DNA from: Magnetococcales bacterium WMHbin3
GTDB taxonomy: Bacteria; Pseudomonadota; Magnetococcia; Magnetococcales; Magnetaquicoccaceae
Length of the DNA: 64,000 nucleotides
Assembly: GCA_002753185.1 (NCBI GenBank)
Contig: PDZX01000003.1
Span: 78,293-142,292, forward strand
Direction: 5' to 3'
In this document: positions 9,681-18,386 of the stretch, one piece after another
Position numbering within the stretch: the first letter of the stretch is position 1
Layout of the letters: each line of letters opens with the position of its first letter
Translations under genes and position numbers: made by a program
The notes under the pieces: generated by a model
Database searches by the model: none
What the model was told of the DNA's origin: nothing
Seen by the model: only the letters and a program-made list of their open reading frames with translations

Positions 9681-10319
9681 ATGGAAGAGGAAGAGAGCAC
9701 GCAAGAGGAACAGCCCAAGCCCAGGAACAAGCTGCTGCTGGTGGCCGCGATCCTGGTCGGGGTCGTGTTGCTGGCGGGGGGGGGCTGGCTGATCGGCAGA
9801 AAGATGGGTTTTCTGGCCGGTGGCAACGAGGCCGAACAGGTCCATCGCGAACCGTCCGAGGTGGAAAAACGGGCCGCAGAGGCGCGCAAAATTCCCACGG
9901 TCCACCCCTTCAAGGAGTCGCCCCGCCCCGAACAGGAGGAGCGCAAGGCGGATCCCGTGCAGATCGCCCCCGTGCGCGGCCCGGATCAGGCGGAGGTGAG
10001 CCTGGATCAGGTGACCGTGGTGGTCGCGGAGAACGGGGAACGCCGCGTGCGGGGGCGCCTGTTCAACCATGGTCCGCGCAAACTGACCGGGGCCGAGGTG
10101 CGGATACAGTTCCTGGATACCAATGGCCAGGTCATTTTTTCCCGGTCGGTCAATCCCCTGGTGGTATCGGGTGGGCTGTTCGGCGATCTGTCCGAGGCCC
10201 TGCCCGTGGGGAGTGGGCGTCAGTTTTATGTGTTGGCCGACGATACCCCGGTCGGCTGGTCCGGTCGGGTGGACGCAAAGCTCATGGGGCTGCGTTTCGG
10301 TTCCGGCCAGGGGGAGTGA
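9681..10319 (+). CDS. membrane-anchored protein with FxLYD/DUF3426-like C-terminal domain
   Basis: A 212-residue protein: a charged N-terminal cytoplasmic stretch (about 17 residues), one transmembrane helix (LLLVAAILVGVVLLAGGGWL), a charged linker, then a beta-sandwich-like domain. In that domain RVRGRLFNHGPRKLTGAEV and IQFLDTNGQVIFSRS resemble the FxLYD/DUF3426 pattern of comparing modified side-chain segments. It is probably anchored in the inner membrane with a periplasmic domain. The gene sits three bases before the diguanylate cyclase gene and is likely co-transcribed with it. Function unknown; the domain name is a pattern-level guess. Confidence 0.6.
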   Translation: MEEEESTQEEQPKPRNKLLLVAAILVGVVLLAGGGWLIGRKMGFLAGGNEAEQVHREPSEVEKRAAEARKIPTVHPFKESPRPEQEERKADPVQIAPVRGPDQAEVSLDQVTVVVAENGERRVRGRLFNHGPRKLTGAEVRIQFLDTNGQVIFSRSVNPLVVSGGLFGDLSEALPVGSGRQFYVLADDTPVGWSGRVDAKLMGLRFGSGQGE

Positions 10320-10322
10320 GTC

Positions 10323-11867
10323 ATGATCAGTATTATTCTTTTTGTGGGACAAAATCAGGAAACGTGTGATGCGTTCCGCCAGGATTATCCATCTTCTGAA
10401 TACGATATTTATCATGCTTCCACCCCTGAAAAGGCGTTGGAAGTATTGAAAAGCCATTCGGTCGATATCATGGTGACCGATTTCGAACTGGCCCAGATGG
10501 ACGGCCTGGAGTTGACCCGGCAGGCCCAGGCGTTGCAGAACACCTTGCAGGTGATCCTGCTGACCGGCCCCAGGGATCGGCCTTCCGTGATGCAGGTCAT
10601 TGCCCATCACATCGCGGTCGAACTGGAAAAGCCGGTGCATCGGGAAGAACTGCGCATCTACGTGGAGAGGTGCCGGGAGATCAAGCGCATCCGGGAAGAG
10701 TTGCGGCGCAAGGAGGAGTTGCTCAAGAGCGAAGTGGGTGTCCGCGAGCAGGCGGAATTCGAGGCCAATCGCGCGCTGGCGACGCGCATCGCCATCACCG
10801 CCCTGCTGGAAACCAGCCTGGAGCGTCTTTCGTTCGCCAAACAGGTCGAGGTGATCCTGGATGTCATCCTGAACATTCCCTGGTTCTTCGGGCAGCGCAA
10901 GGGGGCGTTGTTCCAACTGGACGAAACCGGGCCTCACCTTACCCTGGTCGGTCACAAGAATCTGGATGGCGAGGTCACGGGGGTCTGCGACCGGGTGGAA
11001 ATCGGGCACTGCCTGTGCGGCCAGGCGGCCCAGACACGCCAGATCGTCTTCGCCGACCGGGTCGATGGCGCGCACACGACCCGCTACGAGGGGATGCCAC
11101 CCCATGGCCATTACTGCGTGCCCCTGGTCAACCAGGATGCGCTGCTGGGGGTGTTGTGCCTCTATCTTGCGGAGGGGCACCAGCCCGCGCCGGACGAAGA
11201 GGCGTTGCTGAGCACCCTGGGCGCCACCCTGGCCCGCATCCTGGAACATCGCAAGACCGAGGGCGAACTCAAGCAGGCCGAGGAACAACTGCGTTTCATG
11301 GCCTATCACGACCCCCTGACCGGTCTGCACAACCGTCAGTTCTTCGATCAGACCTTCAACAAGCTGTTCATGGCCTTGCAGAATCCCTCGCGCCGGCACA
11401 ACGAGGCTCCCTTTCAGGGGGCATGCCTGGCGCTTTTCGATATCGATCATTTCAAGAAGGTGAACGACACTTACGGCCATCTGATCGGGGACGAGGTGTT
11501 GGTGCTTTTTGCCCGCAAGATGACCGAGTGCTTCCGGGAAAGGGACGCGACGTTTCGTTTCGGGGGCGAGGAGTTCGTGGTCCTGCTGCACGATGTCACC
11601 CCGGAAATCGCCGAGACGGTGCTGAACCGTTTTCGCCAGTCCATCGATTCCTATGCCTTTCCCCAGGTGGGCCAGGTCACGGTCAGCATCGGGGCGGTGC
11701 GGGTCGAGGCGGGAGAGTTGGCGGCTTCCTTGATCGAAAAGGCCGACAAGGCGCTCTATTTCGCCAAGAGCAATGGCAGGAACCAGGTCCATTTTCATCA
11801 TGTCCTGGTTGCCGCCGGGCAGATCGAGGATGTGGAACGGGATCCCGGAGAGGTGGATTTGTGGTGA
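10323..11867 (+). CDS. diguanylate cyclase: receiver-GAF-GGDEF
   Basis: A 514-residue cytosolic signalling protein: a receiver domain (residues 1-120) with phospho-acceptor D53 in VTDFELAQMDG and a conserved lysine (ELEKPVHREE); a coiled coil; a GAF domain (about 155-310); and a GGDEF domain (about 335-490). The active-site loop is RFGGEEFVVLL and an RxxD inhibitory site (RERD) lies five residues before it, so c-di-GMP synthesis with product inhibition is expected. The receiver lacks the usual acidic pair at its N-terminus: the position normally DD reads FVGQNQE. Phosphorylation may therefore be weak or absent. It lies directly upstream of yceF in the same operon. Confidence 0.9.
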   Translation: MISIILFVGQNQETCDAFRQDYPSSEYDIYHASTPEKALEVLKSHSVDIMVTDFELAQMDGLELTRQAQALQNTLQVILLTGPRDRPSVMQVIAHHIAVELEKPVHREELRIYVERCREIKRIREELRRKEELLKSEVGVREQAEFEANRALATRIAITALLETSLERLSFAKQVEVILDVILNIPWFFGQRKGALFQLDETGPHLTLVGHKNLDGEVTGVCDRVEIGHCLCGQAAQTRQIVFADRVDGAHTTRYEGMPPHGHYCVPLVNQDALLGVLCLYLAEGHQPAPDEEALLSTLGATLARILEHRKTEGELKQAEEQLRFMAYHDPLTGLHNRQFFDQTFNKLFMALQNPSRRHNEAPFQGACLALFDIDHFKKVNDTYGHLIGDEVLVLFARKMTECFRERDATFRFGGEEFVVLLHDVTPEIAETVLNRFRQSIDSYAFPQVGQVTVSIGAVRVEAGELAASLIEKADKALYFAKSNGRNQVHFHHVLVAAGQIEDVERDPGEVDLW

Positions 11868-11872
11868 GCGGG

Positions 11873-12451
11873 ATGACGTCGCTGGTGTTGGCTTCCACGT
11901 CCGTGTACCGGCGCGCGCTGTTGGAGCGTCTGGGTTTGCCCTTCGTCGCGCGCGCTCCCGATGTCGAGGAGGGCCGCCTGCCGGACGAGACACCGGAGGC
12001 CATGGTCCGGCGTCTGGCCGAGGCGAAGTCGCTGGCGGTGGCCGGGGAGTTCCCCGGGGCGGTGATCATCGGATCGGATCAGTGCGCGGTGATCGACGGC
12101 CAGGTGCTGGGCAAGCCGGGCGATTTCGCCGCCGCTGCGGCGCAATTGCGTCTTGCCTCCGGTCGCGAGGTGCTCTTTTTGACCGCTTTGTGCGTGGCGG
12201 GTCCCGGCCCGGATCGCATGCAAGGCGCGGTGATCCCGTTTCGCGTCGCCTTCCGCGCCTTGTCCGAGGAGCGGATCCGCAACTACCTGGAACGGGAACG
12301 CCCGTTCGATTGTGCGGGGAGCTTCAAGTCCGAGGGGTTGGGCATCGCCTTGTTCGCGCGCATGAGCGGTGATGACCCCACGGCGTTGATGGGCCTGCCC
12401 CTGATCGCGCTGACCGGCATGCTGGAGCAGGCAGGGGTGACGGTGGTATGA
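11873..12451 (+). CDS. yceF: Maf-family nucleotide pyrophosphatase, YceF subfamily
   Basis: A 192-residue house-cleaning NTP pyrophosphatase. The N-terminal LVLASTSVYRRALLERLG is the Maf substrate-binding motif. IIGSDQCAVIDG contains the catalytic aspartate, and FDCAGSFKSEGLGIALF with GLPLIAL matches YceF, which hydrolyses 7-methyl-GTP, rather than the dTTP/UTP-specific YhdE group. Upstream in-frame GTG codons at 11861 and 11864 overlap the previous stop and have better-spaced GGAG; the ATG at 11873 matches the family N-terminus. The stop overlaps the start of the kinase gene (ATGA at 12448-12451). Confidence 0.85.
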   Translation: MTSLVLASTSVYRRALLERLGLPFVARAPDVEEGRLPDETPEAMVRRLAEAKSLAVAGEFPGAVIIGSDQCAVIDGQVLGKPGDFAAAAAQLRLASGREVLFLTALCVAGPGPDRMQGAVIPFRVAFRALSEERIRNYLERERPFDCAGSFKSEGLGIALFARMSGDDPTALMGLPLIALTGMLEQAGVTVV

Positions 12452-14436
12452 GGGTTTTGGAACGGCTGGTGACCCTCGCGCGCGGGTTGCGGGCGCATTT
12501 CGACCATTGGCGTCAGGGCGCGCCTCTGACCTTGCAGGCCCTGCTGATCACCGGGGCCGCCGGGATTCTGTTCTGGTTCGTGCAGGATCGCATCCATACG
12601 CAGCGCATCGGTGAGATCTTCCAGAATCACCTGGTCCGTTCCCTCACCGCCGAGGCCGGTCAGCACTGGCGGTTGATGGACGAACGGTTGCGTTCCCAGG
12701 ATCGGGCGGTGCAACTGCTCATCGACCGCAAGGCGTTCGTGGAATACATCGAACGGCAGGAAGCACTGGACTGGTCGGCGCAGGGGAATGCCACCCCGAT
12801 CGTCTATCCCGACGCGCCCGCCTGGTTGCCGGGTCAGGCCGTGATGCGGGGCTTCGTCCATGCCACCCATGTGGTGTTGGCGGACGGCAGGGGCAGGGTC
12901 CGGGAGGTGTACGGCCTGCGGGACAAGCCCTTGCCCATGTCCCTCCTGGAACAACTCCCCAGGCAGTGCGCCGTGGACGCCAGTTTGAGCGACATCCACG
13001 AGTGGCAAGGCGCTCCCCTTTTTCTGACGCGGGCGGCGTTGCGCGACAAGGATGGCCGCCTGCGGGCGATCCTGGTTTTCAGTACGCCCCTGGATCACGA
13101 GTTCCTGATCTCCTTGCACGTCAACCATGTCGCGCAAGAGATCTTCGTCCTGTTGAACGAAAGCAGTGACCAGGTGGTCGCCAGCAGCCGTCCCGACATG
13201 ATCCCGGCCGGGGCGTCGCTTGCGGATCTGGAACGGGAGTATCTGGTATCCGGCAAGGACTTCACGGGGTATGGGGGCGCGGCCGAGTTTTTCTTGCATT
13301 TTGCCACCCTGATCCCCCGGAGTCTGCTGGCCGATCTGTCGCTGCCCATTGCCGGAGAGGGACGAACCCAGCGCGCGATCGGCCATTTTCTGCTGATCCT
13401 GTTATTCATCGGCATCGTCTACTGGGTCGGGGGGCGGATGCGGACCCTGACGCGCCGGATGGTGAGTTTTGCCCAGGAACGGCTCGGCCTGCCGCTATCG
13501 ACGGCCCCGGGGGCCAACCCCCTGGAGCAGATGGAACAGCAGTTCGCCCTGCTGGCCAGGGAGATCGAGGAGGCGAGGCAGCGGGAGGCGGAGTACGCGA
13601 TCCGTCTGACCAACACCAATCGCGAACTGGAATCCTCCCTCAGCCTGGTGAAGCGGACCCATGTCCAGTTGCTGGCGTCGGAGAAGATGGCCTCTCTGGG
13701 CGGGCTGGTGGCGGGGATTGCCCATGAGATCAACAATCCGGTGGGCATCGGCGTGACGGCGGCCTCTTATCTGGAGGGCAAGACCAGGGAGTGCAGCGCC
13801 AGTTTTCAGGAGGGGACCCTGGCGAAGGCGGAGCTGGCGACCTATTTTCAGGACGCCCTCGAATCCTCCGGCATGATCCTGTCCAATCTCAAACGGGCGG
13901 CGGACCTGGTGCGCAGCTTCAAGCAGGTGGCGGTGGACACCAGCAGCGAGGCGAGTCGCCGGTTCGATTTCGCCACCCTTTTGCATCAGATCCTGCACAG
14001 CCTGCATCCCCATCTGAAAAAAACCGGTCACCAGGTCCTGGTGCAATGTCCGGAAGGATTGTATCATTTTGGTCGCCCGGATGTTTTTTCCCAGATTGTG
14101 ACCAATCTGGTGCTCAACTCCCTGCAACACGGTTTCGACGCGGGCCAAACCGGCGAGATCCGGATCGAGGTCGTCCCGCTGGGAGAGGAGGAGATGCTGT
14201 TGCGCTACGCGGACAACGGGCACGGCATGACCGACGAGGTGCGGTCGCGGATCTTCGAGCCTTTTTTCACCACGGCGCGCGGCAAGGGGGGGAGCGGTTT
14301 GGGGATGCATATCGTCTTCAATCTGGTGACGGCCACCCTGGGGGGTGAGATCCATTGCCATGGCGCGCCTGGCAACGGGGTGTCGTTCTCGATCCGGTTT
14401 CCGATCCGTCACGCACAAGGAGGGGAGCAGCCATGA
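12448..14436 (+). CDS. membrane sensor histidine kinase
   Basis: A 662-residue kinase. Two membrane helices (residues about 29-48 and 312-330) enclose a periplasmic sensor region of roughly 260 residues. Then comes a HAMP-like/coiled linker and a HisKA-type dimerisation domain with the phospho-histidine in GIAHEINNPVGIGV. The HATPase_c domain has NLVLNSLQHGFD, YADNGHGM, FTTARGKGGSGLGM. The stop overlaps the next gene, which encodes a receiver-HD-GYP protein, so the two are the likely partners. The signal is unknown; the periplasmic part contains segments like those of CHASE-type sensors but I would not name the family. Confidence 0.88.
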   Translation: MRVLERLVTLARGLRAHFDHWRQGAPLTLQALLITGAAGILFWFVQDRIHTQRIGEIFQNHLVRSLTAEAGQHWRLMDERLRSQDRAVQLLIDRKAFVEYIERQEALDWSAQGNATPIVYPDAPAWLPGQAVMRGFVHATHVVLADGRGRVREVYGLRDKPLPMSLLEQLPRQCAVDASLSDIHEWQGAPLFLTRAALRDKDGRLRAILVFSTPLDHEFLISLHVNHVAQEIFVLLNESSDQVVASSRPDMIPAGASLADLEREYLVSGKDFTGYGGAAEFFLHFATLIPRSLLADLSLPIAGEGRTQRAIGHFLLILLFIGIVYWVGGRMRTLTRRMVSFAQERLGLPLSTAPGANPLEQMEQQFALLAREIEEARQREAEYAIRLTNTNRELESSLSLVKRTHVQLLASEKMASLGGLVAGIAHEINNPVGIGVTAASYLEGKTRECSASFQEGTLAKAELATYFQDALESSGMILSNLKRAADLVRSFKQVAVDTSSEASRRFDFATLLHQILHSLHPHLKKTGHQVLVQCPEGLYHFGRPDVFSQIVTNLVLNSLQHGFDAGQTGEIRIEVVPLGEEEMLLRYADNGHGMTDEVRSRIFEPFFTTARGKGGSGLGMHIVFNLVTATLGGEIHCHGAPGNGVSFSIRFPIRHAQGGEQP

Positions 14437-15986
14437 CATCCGACCGATTGATCTTTGCCGATGATGCGGCCCCCGGTCAGGTTCCGGTCCAGGAGCCGGA
14501 TCCCTGGATCCTCATGGTCGTCGATGACGACCGGGACGTGCATGCCTTGAGCCGGCTGGTGCTGCGCAATTTCCGCTTCGAGGGGCGCGGCCTGCGCTTC
14601 ATCGAAGGCTACTCCGGGGCGGATGCGATGCGGCTGATTCGGGAACACCCGGACACGGCGGTCCTGTTGCTGGACGTGGTGATGGAGACCGATCAGGCCG
14701 GGCTGGAGGTGGTGCGTTTCATCCGCGAGACGTTGCGCAACCGCCTGGTGCGGATCATCCTGCGCACCGGACAGCCGGGCTTCGCCCCGCAGCAGCAGGT
14801 GATCATGGATTATGACATCAATGACTATAAAGAGAAAATCGATCTGACCGACCTGCGTCTGGTCACGGCGGTGATCACCTCGCTGCGTTCGTTCCGGGAT
14901 CTGATGATCATCGAGCACAGCCGGCAGGGACTCAGGAAGATCATCCACGCCACCGGCAGCCTGTTCGAGGTCCGTTCGATCAAGACCCTGGCCACCGGGG
15001 TGTTGACGCAACTGGTCTCCATTCTGGGTCTGGACGAAAGCGCGCTCTACGCGCAGGCATCGGGCTTCGCGGTCAACGGCGAGTCGGGCCGCATGAGGCT
15101 CTATGCCGGAACCGGACGGTTCGCCGCGTGCGAGGGGCAATCCCTGGAGGAGGCGGTGGACGAGGGGATCCTGGGGCAGGTCCGCCAGGCCCTGGAACGG
15201 GAAGAGAGCCTGTTTTTCGGCAACGCCTACGTGGGCTGTTTCCGCACCATGCAAGGATCGGTGAATCTGCTTTATCTCAAGGGGATCGTCGATCTCGGGG
15301 AGTGGGATCAGGAGCTGATCCGGCTGTACGCCGCCAATGTGGGGCTGGCGTTCGACAATCTGCTCATGCATCGGGAGATCTTCGAGACCCAGCAGGATTT
15401 GACCTTTACCCTGGGCGAATTGATCGAGGCGCGCTCCAACGAGACCGGCAATCACGTCCGGCGGGTGGCCGAGAGCGCCCGCGCACTGGGCCGGCTGGCG
15501 GGGATCAAGGGGGATGAATTGGACCTGCTGTGGCTCTCTGCGCCGTTGCACGACCTGGGCAAGATCGGCATCCCGGAGGAGATCCTGAAAAAACCGGGCG
15601 AGCTGGAGAACGGGGAGTGGACGGTGATGCGGGAACATGCGATCCTGGGCGCCCAGTTGCTCAAGGATTCCAATCGACGGATTCTGCGCATGGCGGGCAC
15701 CATCGCTGCGCAGCATCACGAGCGTTGGGATGGGGCCGGATATCCGCAAGGGTTGCGGGGCGAGGAGATCCATCCGTTCGCCCGGATCGTCTCGCTGGTG
15801 GAGGTGTTCGACGCCTTGTCCCACGAGCGGGCGCACAAGAAGGCTTGGCCTCTGGAGAGCAGCCTGGAGTTCATTCGCAGTGCTCGTGGCAAGCGTTTCG
15901 ATCCCCGGCTGGTGGATCTGTTTTTGGACAATCTGGACGAATTTCTGGCGATCCGGGACCGTTACGAGGACCGGCAGGCCGATTGA
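14433..15986 (+). CDS. response regulator: receiver-DUF3369-HD-GYP phosphodiesterase
   Basis: A 517-residue protein with a receiver domain (phospho-acceptor D81 in VLLLDVVMETD, acidic VDDDRD pocket intact), a DUF3369 segment (about 170-330), and a C-terminal HD-GYP domain. The last has HDLGKIGIPEEILKKPGEL, HHERWDGAGYPQGLRGEEI and RIVSLVEVFDALSHER, so c-di-GMP hydrolysis is expected. The gene overlaps the upstream kinase by four bases. Because the same operon also encodes a diguanylate cyclase, it holds both synthesis and breakdown of c-di-GMP. Confidence 0.92.
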   Translation: MTSDRLIFADDAAPGQVPVQEPDPWILMVVDDDRDVHALSRLVLRNFRFEGRGLRFIEGYSGADAMRLIREHPDTAVLLLDVVMETDQAGLEVVRFIRETLRNRLVRIILRTGQPGFAPQQQVIMDYDINDYKEKIDLTDLRLVTAVITSLRSFRDLMIIEHSRQGLRKIIHATGSLFEVRSIKTLATGVLTQLVSILGLDESALYAQASGFAVNGESGRMRLYAGTGRFAACEGQSLEEAVDEGILGQVRQALEREESLFFGNAYVGCFRTMQGSVNLLYLKGIVDLGEWDQELIRLYAANVGLAFDNLLMHREIFETQQDLTFTLGELIEARSNETGNHVRRVAESARALGRLAGIKGDELDLLWLSAPLHDLGKIGIPEEILKKPGELENGEWTVMREHAILGAQLLKDSNRRILRMAGTIAAQHHERWDGAGYPQGLRGEEIHPFARIVSLVEVFDALSHERAHKKAWPLESSLEFIRSARGKRFDPRLVDLFLDNLDEFLAIRDRYEDRQAD

Positions 15987-16010
15987 GCAGCGAGGAGAAG
16001 GGAGGCGATT

Positions 16011-16841
16011 ATGGAGGATCGGGGATGGTTCGTGGGGACGGCCTGGTTGCGGGAGCGTCTGGGGGAGGCGGGCTTGCGCGTGGTGCAGGTGGGCGGGGAT
16101 ACCCATTATGCCCGGATGCATGTACCGGGCGCGGTGTTTTTGCCCTATGGGGATCTGACGGTGATGCGGGACGGGGTGCCGGGCATGCGTCCGGATGCCG
16201 GGCATCTGGCGGGGTTGTTCGGGCGGCTCGGCATCGGGCCGGAGACGGCGGTGTTGGCCTATGACGTCTCTGGCGGGACGGATGCCGCCCGTCTGATCTG
16301 GACCCTGGCCAGCATGGGCCATCGCGGGGGTTTGGCGATTCTGGATGGCGGACTGGCCGTCTGGGTACACGAGGGCCACCCCACCGAGGCGGAGTCGCCA
16401 CGGATCGACCCGGTTGGCTTCACCCCGCATCCGGATGCCGGCTGGGAGGCGGATCGGGAGCGGGTATTGGCGCTGGCCGAAGGCCGGGAGAGCGGGCTGC
16501 TGCTGGATACCCGCAGCCGCAACGAATATGTCGGAATGACGTTGCGGATGCCGCGTGGTCACATTCCCGGTGCGCTGCATCTGGATTGGATGGATCTTCT
16601 GGTGGGTCGTCACGATCCCCGGTTGCAGGATGTCGCCGCCATGCGTGCCCGTCTGGCCGCCATCGGGCTGGACGATCCGGGGCGCGAGGTGATCCTCTAT
16701 TGCGAGTCCGCGCACCGGGCCTCGCACACCTGGGCCGTGTTGCGGCATTTGGGGTGGGAGAAGGTGCGGTTGTACGACGGATCCATGGCCGAGTGGCGGA
16801 TGAGCGACGGGCCGGTGGTCTTTGGTGAAACTCCTCGATAA
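16011..16841 (+). CDS. two-domain rhodanese sulfurtransferase (SseA-like)
   Basis: A 276-residue tandem rhodanese. The first domain (to about residue 135) is inactive, and the second carries the catalytic cysteine in VILYCESAHRASHTW. CRYG-like C-x4-R spacing is present. LLDTRSRNEYVG marks the second domain entry. Family members are thiosulfate or 3-mercaptopyruvate sulfurtransferases; the loop CESAHR does not decide which. It lies 24 bases after the HD-GYP gene and 17 before ffh. Confidence 0.88.
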   Translation: MEDRGWFVGTAWLRERLGEAGLRVVQVGGDTHYARMHVPGAVFLPYGDLTVMRDGVPGMRPDAGHLAGLFGRLGIGPETAVLAYDVSGGTDAARLIWTLASMGHRGGLAILDGGLAVWVHEGHPTEAESPRIDPVGFTPHPDAGWEADRERVLALAEGRESGLLLDTRSRNEYVGMTLRMPRGHIPGALHLDWMDLLVGRHDPRLQDVAAMRARLAAIGLDDPGREVILYCESAHRASHTWAVLRHLGWEKVRLYDGSMAEWRMSDGPVVFGETPR

Positions 16842-16858
16842 GGCGGGAATGCGCGATC

Positions 16859-18283
16859 ATGTTCGACTCCCTTTCGGAACGTCTGGAAGCGGTATTCAAG
16901 ACCCTGAAGGGTCATGGCACCCTGAACGAGAAGAATGTCCGCGAGGCCATGCGCGAGGTGCGGCTGGCCCTGCTGGAGGCGGATGTGCATCTGGATGTGG
17001 TCAAGGCCTTCGTCGCGCGGGTGCGGGAGAAGGCGATGGGGCAGGAGGTGATGAGTTCCCTGTCCCCTGGTCAGCAGATGATCCATGAGGTGCACAAGGA
17101 GTTGGTGCATGTCATGGGGGGGCACAACGAGCAGTTGCAGTTGGCCGCGCAGCCGCCGGTGGTGGTGATGCTGGTGGGTTTGCAGGGATCCGGCAAGACC
17201 ACCACCACCGCGAAGCTGGCCAAGCGGCTGTTGGAGAAGGAGCGGCGCAAGCCGTTGCTGGCCTCTCTGGACGTCTATCGGCCTGCGGCCATGGATCAAC
17301 TGGCGACCATCGGGGTGGCTGCCGGGGCCAAGGTGCTGCCGACGCATCCCCAGGAGAACCCGCGCGACATCGCCACGCGGGCGGTGCAGGCGGCGCGCAA
17401 CGGCGGGCATGACGTATTGTTGTTGGATACCGCCGGCCGGTTGCACGTGGACGAGAACCTGATGACCGAGTTGGTGGATGTGGCCGCGCTGGTCAAGCCG
17501 ACGGAGATTCTGTTGGTGGTGGACTCCATGACCGGTCAGGACGCGGTGAACGTGGCGCGCAGTTTCGATGCCCGGCTGACCCTGACCGGGGTGATTCTCA
17601 CCAAGACCGACGGCGATGCCCGTGGTGGGGCGGCGCTTTCCATCCGGCACGTCACCGGCAAGCCGATCAAGTTCCTGGGGATGGGGGAGACCCTGGACGG
17701 GTTGGAGCCGTTTCATCCCGACCGGGTCGCCTCGCGGATTCTGGGGATGGGGGACATCCTGTCGCTGGTCGAGAACGTCATGGAGAAGGTGGATCTCAAG
17801 GAGACGGCCAAGATGCAGGAGAAGTTGCTCTCCTCGTCGGCCTTCACTTTGGAGGATTTTCTCGCCCAGATGCAGCAGGTCAAGAAGATGGGTCCGTTGG
17901 GGGATTTGATGTCGATGATTCCCGGCGTCAAGCAGGCGATGAAGGGGCGGGACATGCAGGTGGAGGAGCGGCATCTGAAGCGGGTGGAGGCGATTATATT
18001 GTCCATGACCCCATTGGAGCGGCGCAAGCATCAGATTCTCAACGCCTCGCGCAAGCGGCGCATCGCCATGGGTTCCGGCACCACGGTGCAGGAGGTGAAT
18101 CAATTGTTGAAACAGTTCGTGCAGACCCAGACCTTGATGAAGCGGTTCGGCAAGATGGGCAAGAGTTTTCTTAGGGGTGGGATTCCCGGTCTGGGGGGAG
18201 GTGGCATTCCTGGGCTGGGGGGAGGTGGGTTCCCTGGGGCGGGACTGTTCGGTGGCGGCAAGCCGCCGGGGATGCCGTCATAA
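16859..18283 (+). CDS. ffh: signal recognition particle protein Ffh
   Basis: SRP54 GTPase that binds 4.5S RNA and signal sequences at the ribosome. A 474-residue protein with N domain (LNEKNVREAMREVRLALLEA), G domain (GLQGSGKTTTTAKLA, DTAGRLHVDE, TKTDGDARGGAA), and a methionine-rich M domain (MQQVKKMGPLGDLMSMIPG) including the RRKHQILNASRKRRIAMGSG RNA-binding segment. The C-terminal tail has an unusual repeat of IPGLGGGG units. In many genomes ffh is directly followed by rpsP. Here an unrelated gene lies between them. Confidence 0.95.
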   Translation: MFDSLSERLEAVFKTLKGHGTLNEKNVREAMREVRLALLEADVHLDVVKAFVARVREKAMGQEVMSSLSPGQQMIHEVHKELVHVMGGHNEQLQLAAQPPVVVMLVGLQGSGKTTTTAKLAKRLLEKERRKPLLASLDVYRPAAMDQLATIGVAAGAKVLPTHPQENPRDIATRAVQAARNGGHDVLLLDTAGRLHVDENLMTELVDVAALVKPTEILLVVDSMTGQDAVNVARSFDARLTLTGVILTKTDGDARGGAALSIRHVTGKPIKFLGMGETLDGLEPFHPDRVASRILGMGDILSLVENVMEKVDLKETAKMQEKLLSSSAFTLEDFLAQMQQVKKMGPLGDLMSMIPGVKQAMKGRDMQVEERHLKRVEAIILSMTPLERRKHQILNASRKRRIAMGSGTTVQEVNQLLKQFVQTQTLMKRFGKMGKSFLRGGIPGLGGGGIPGLGGGGFPGAGLFGGGKPPGMPS

Positions 18284-18386
18284 GGTTGTTGTGAAGACGC
18301 AAGTCCGTGCGCCTATCGCGTACCAACATGCTGACCGTGGTCGCATTGCAGGATTTGATGAATCGTATCGGGCAAGGAGATCCGCC

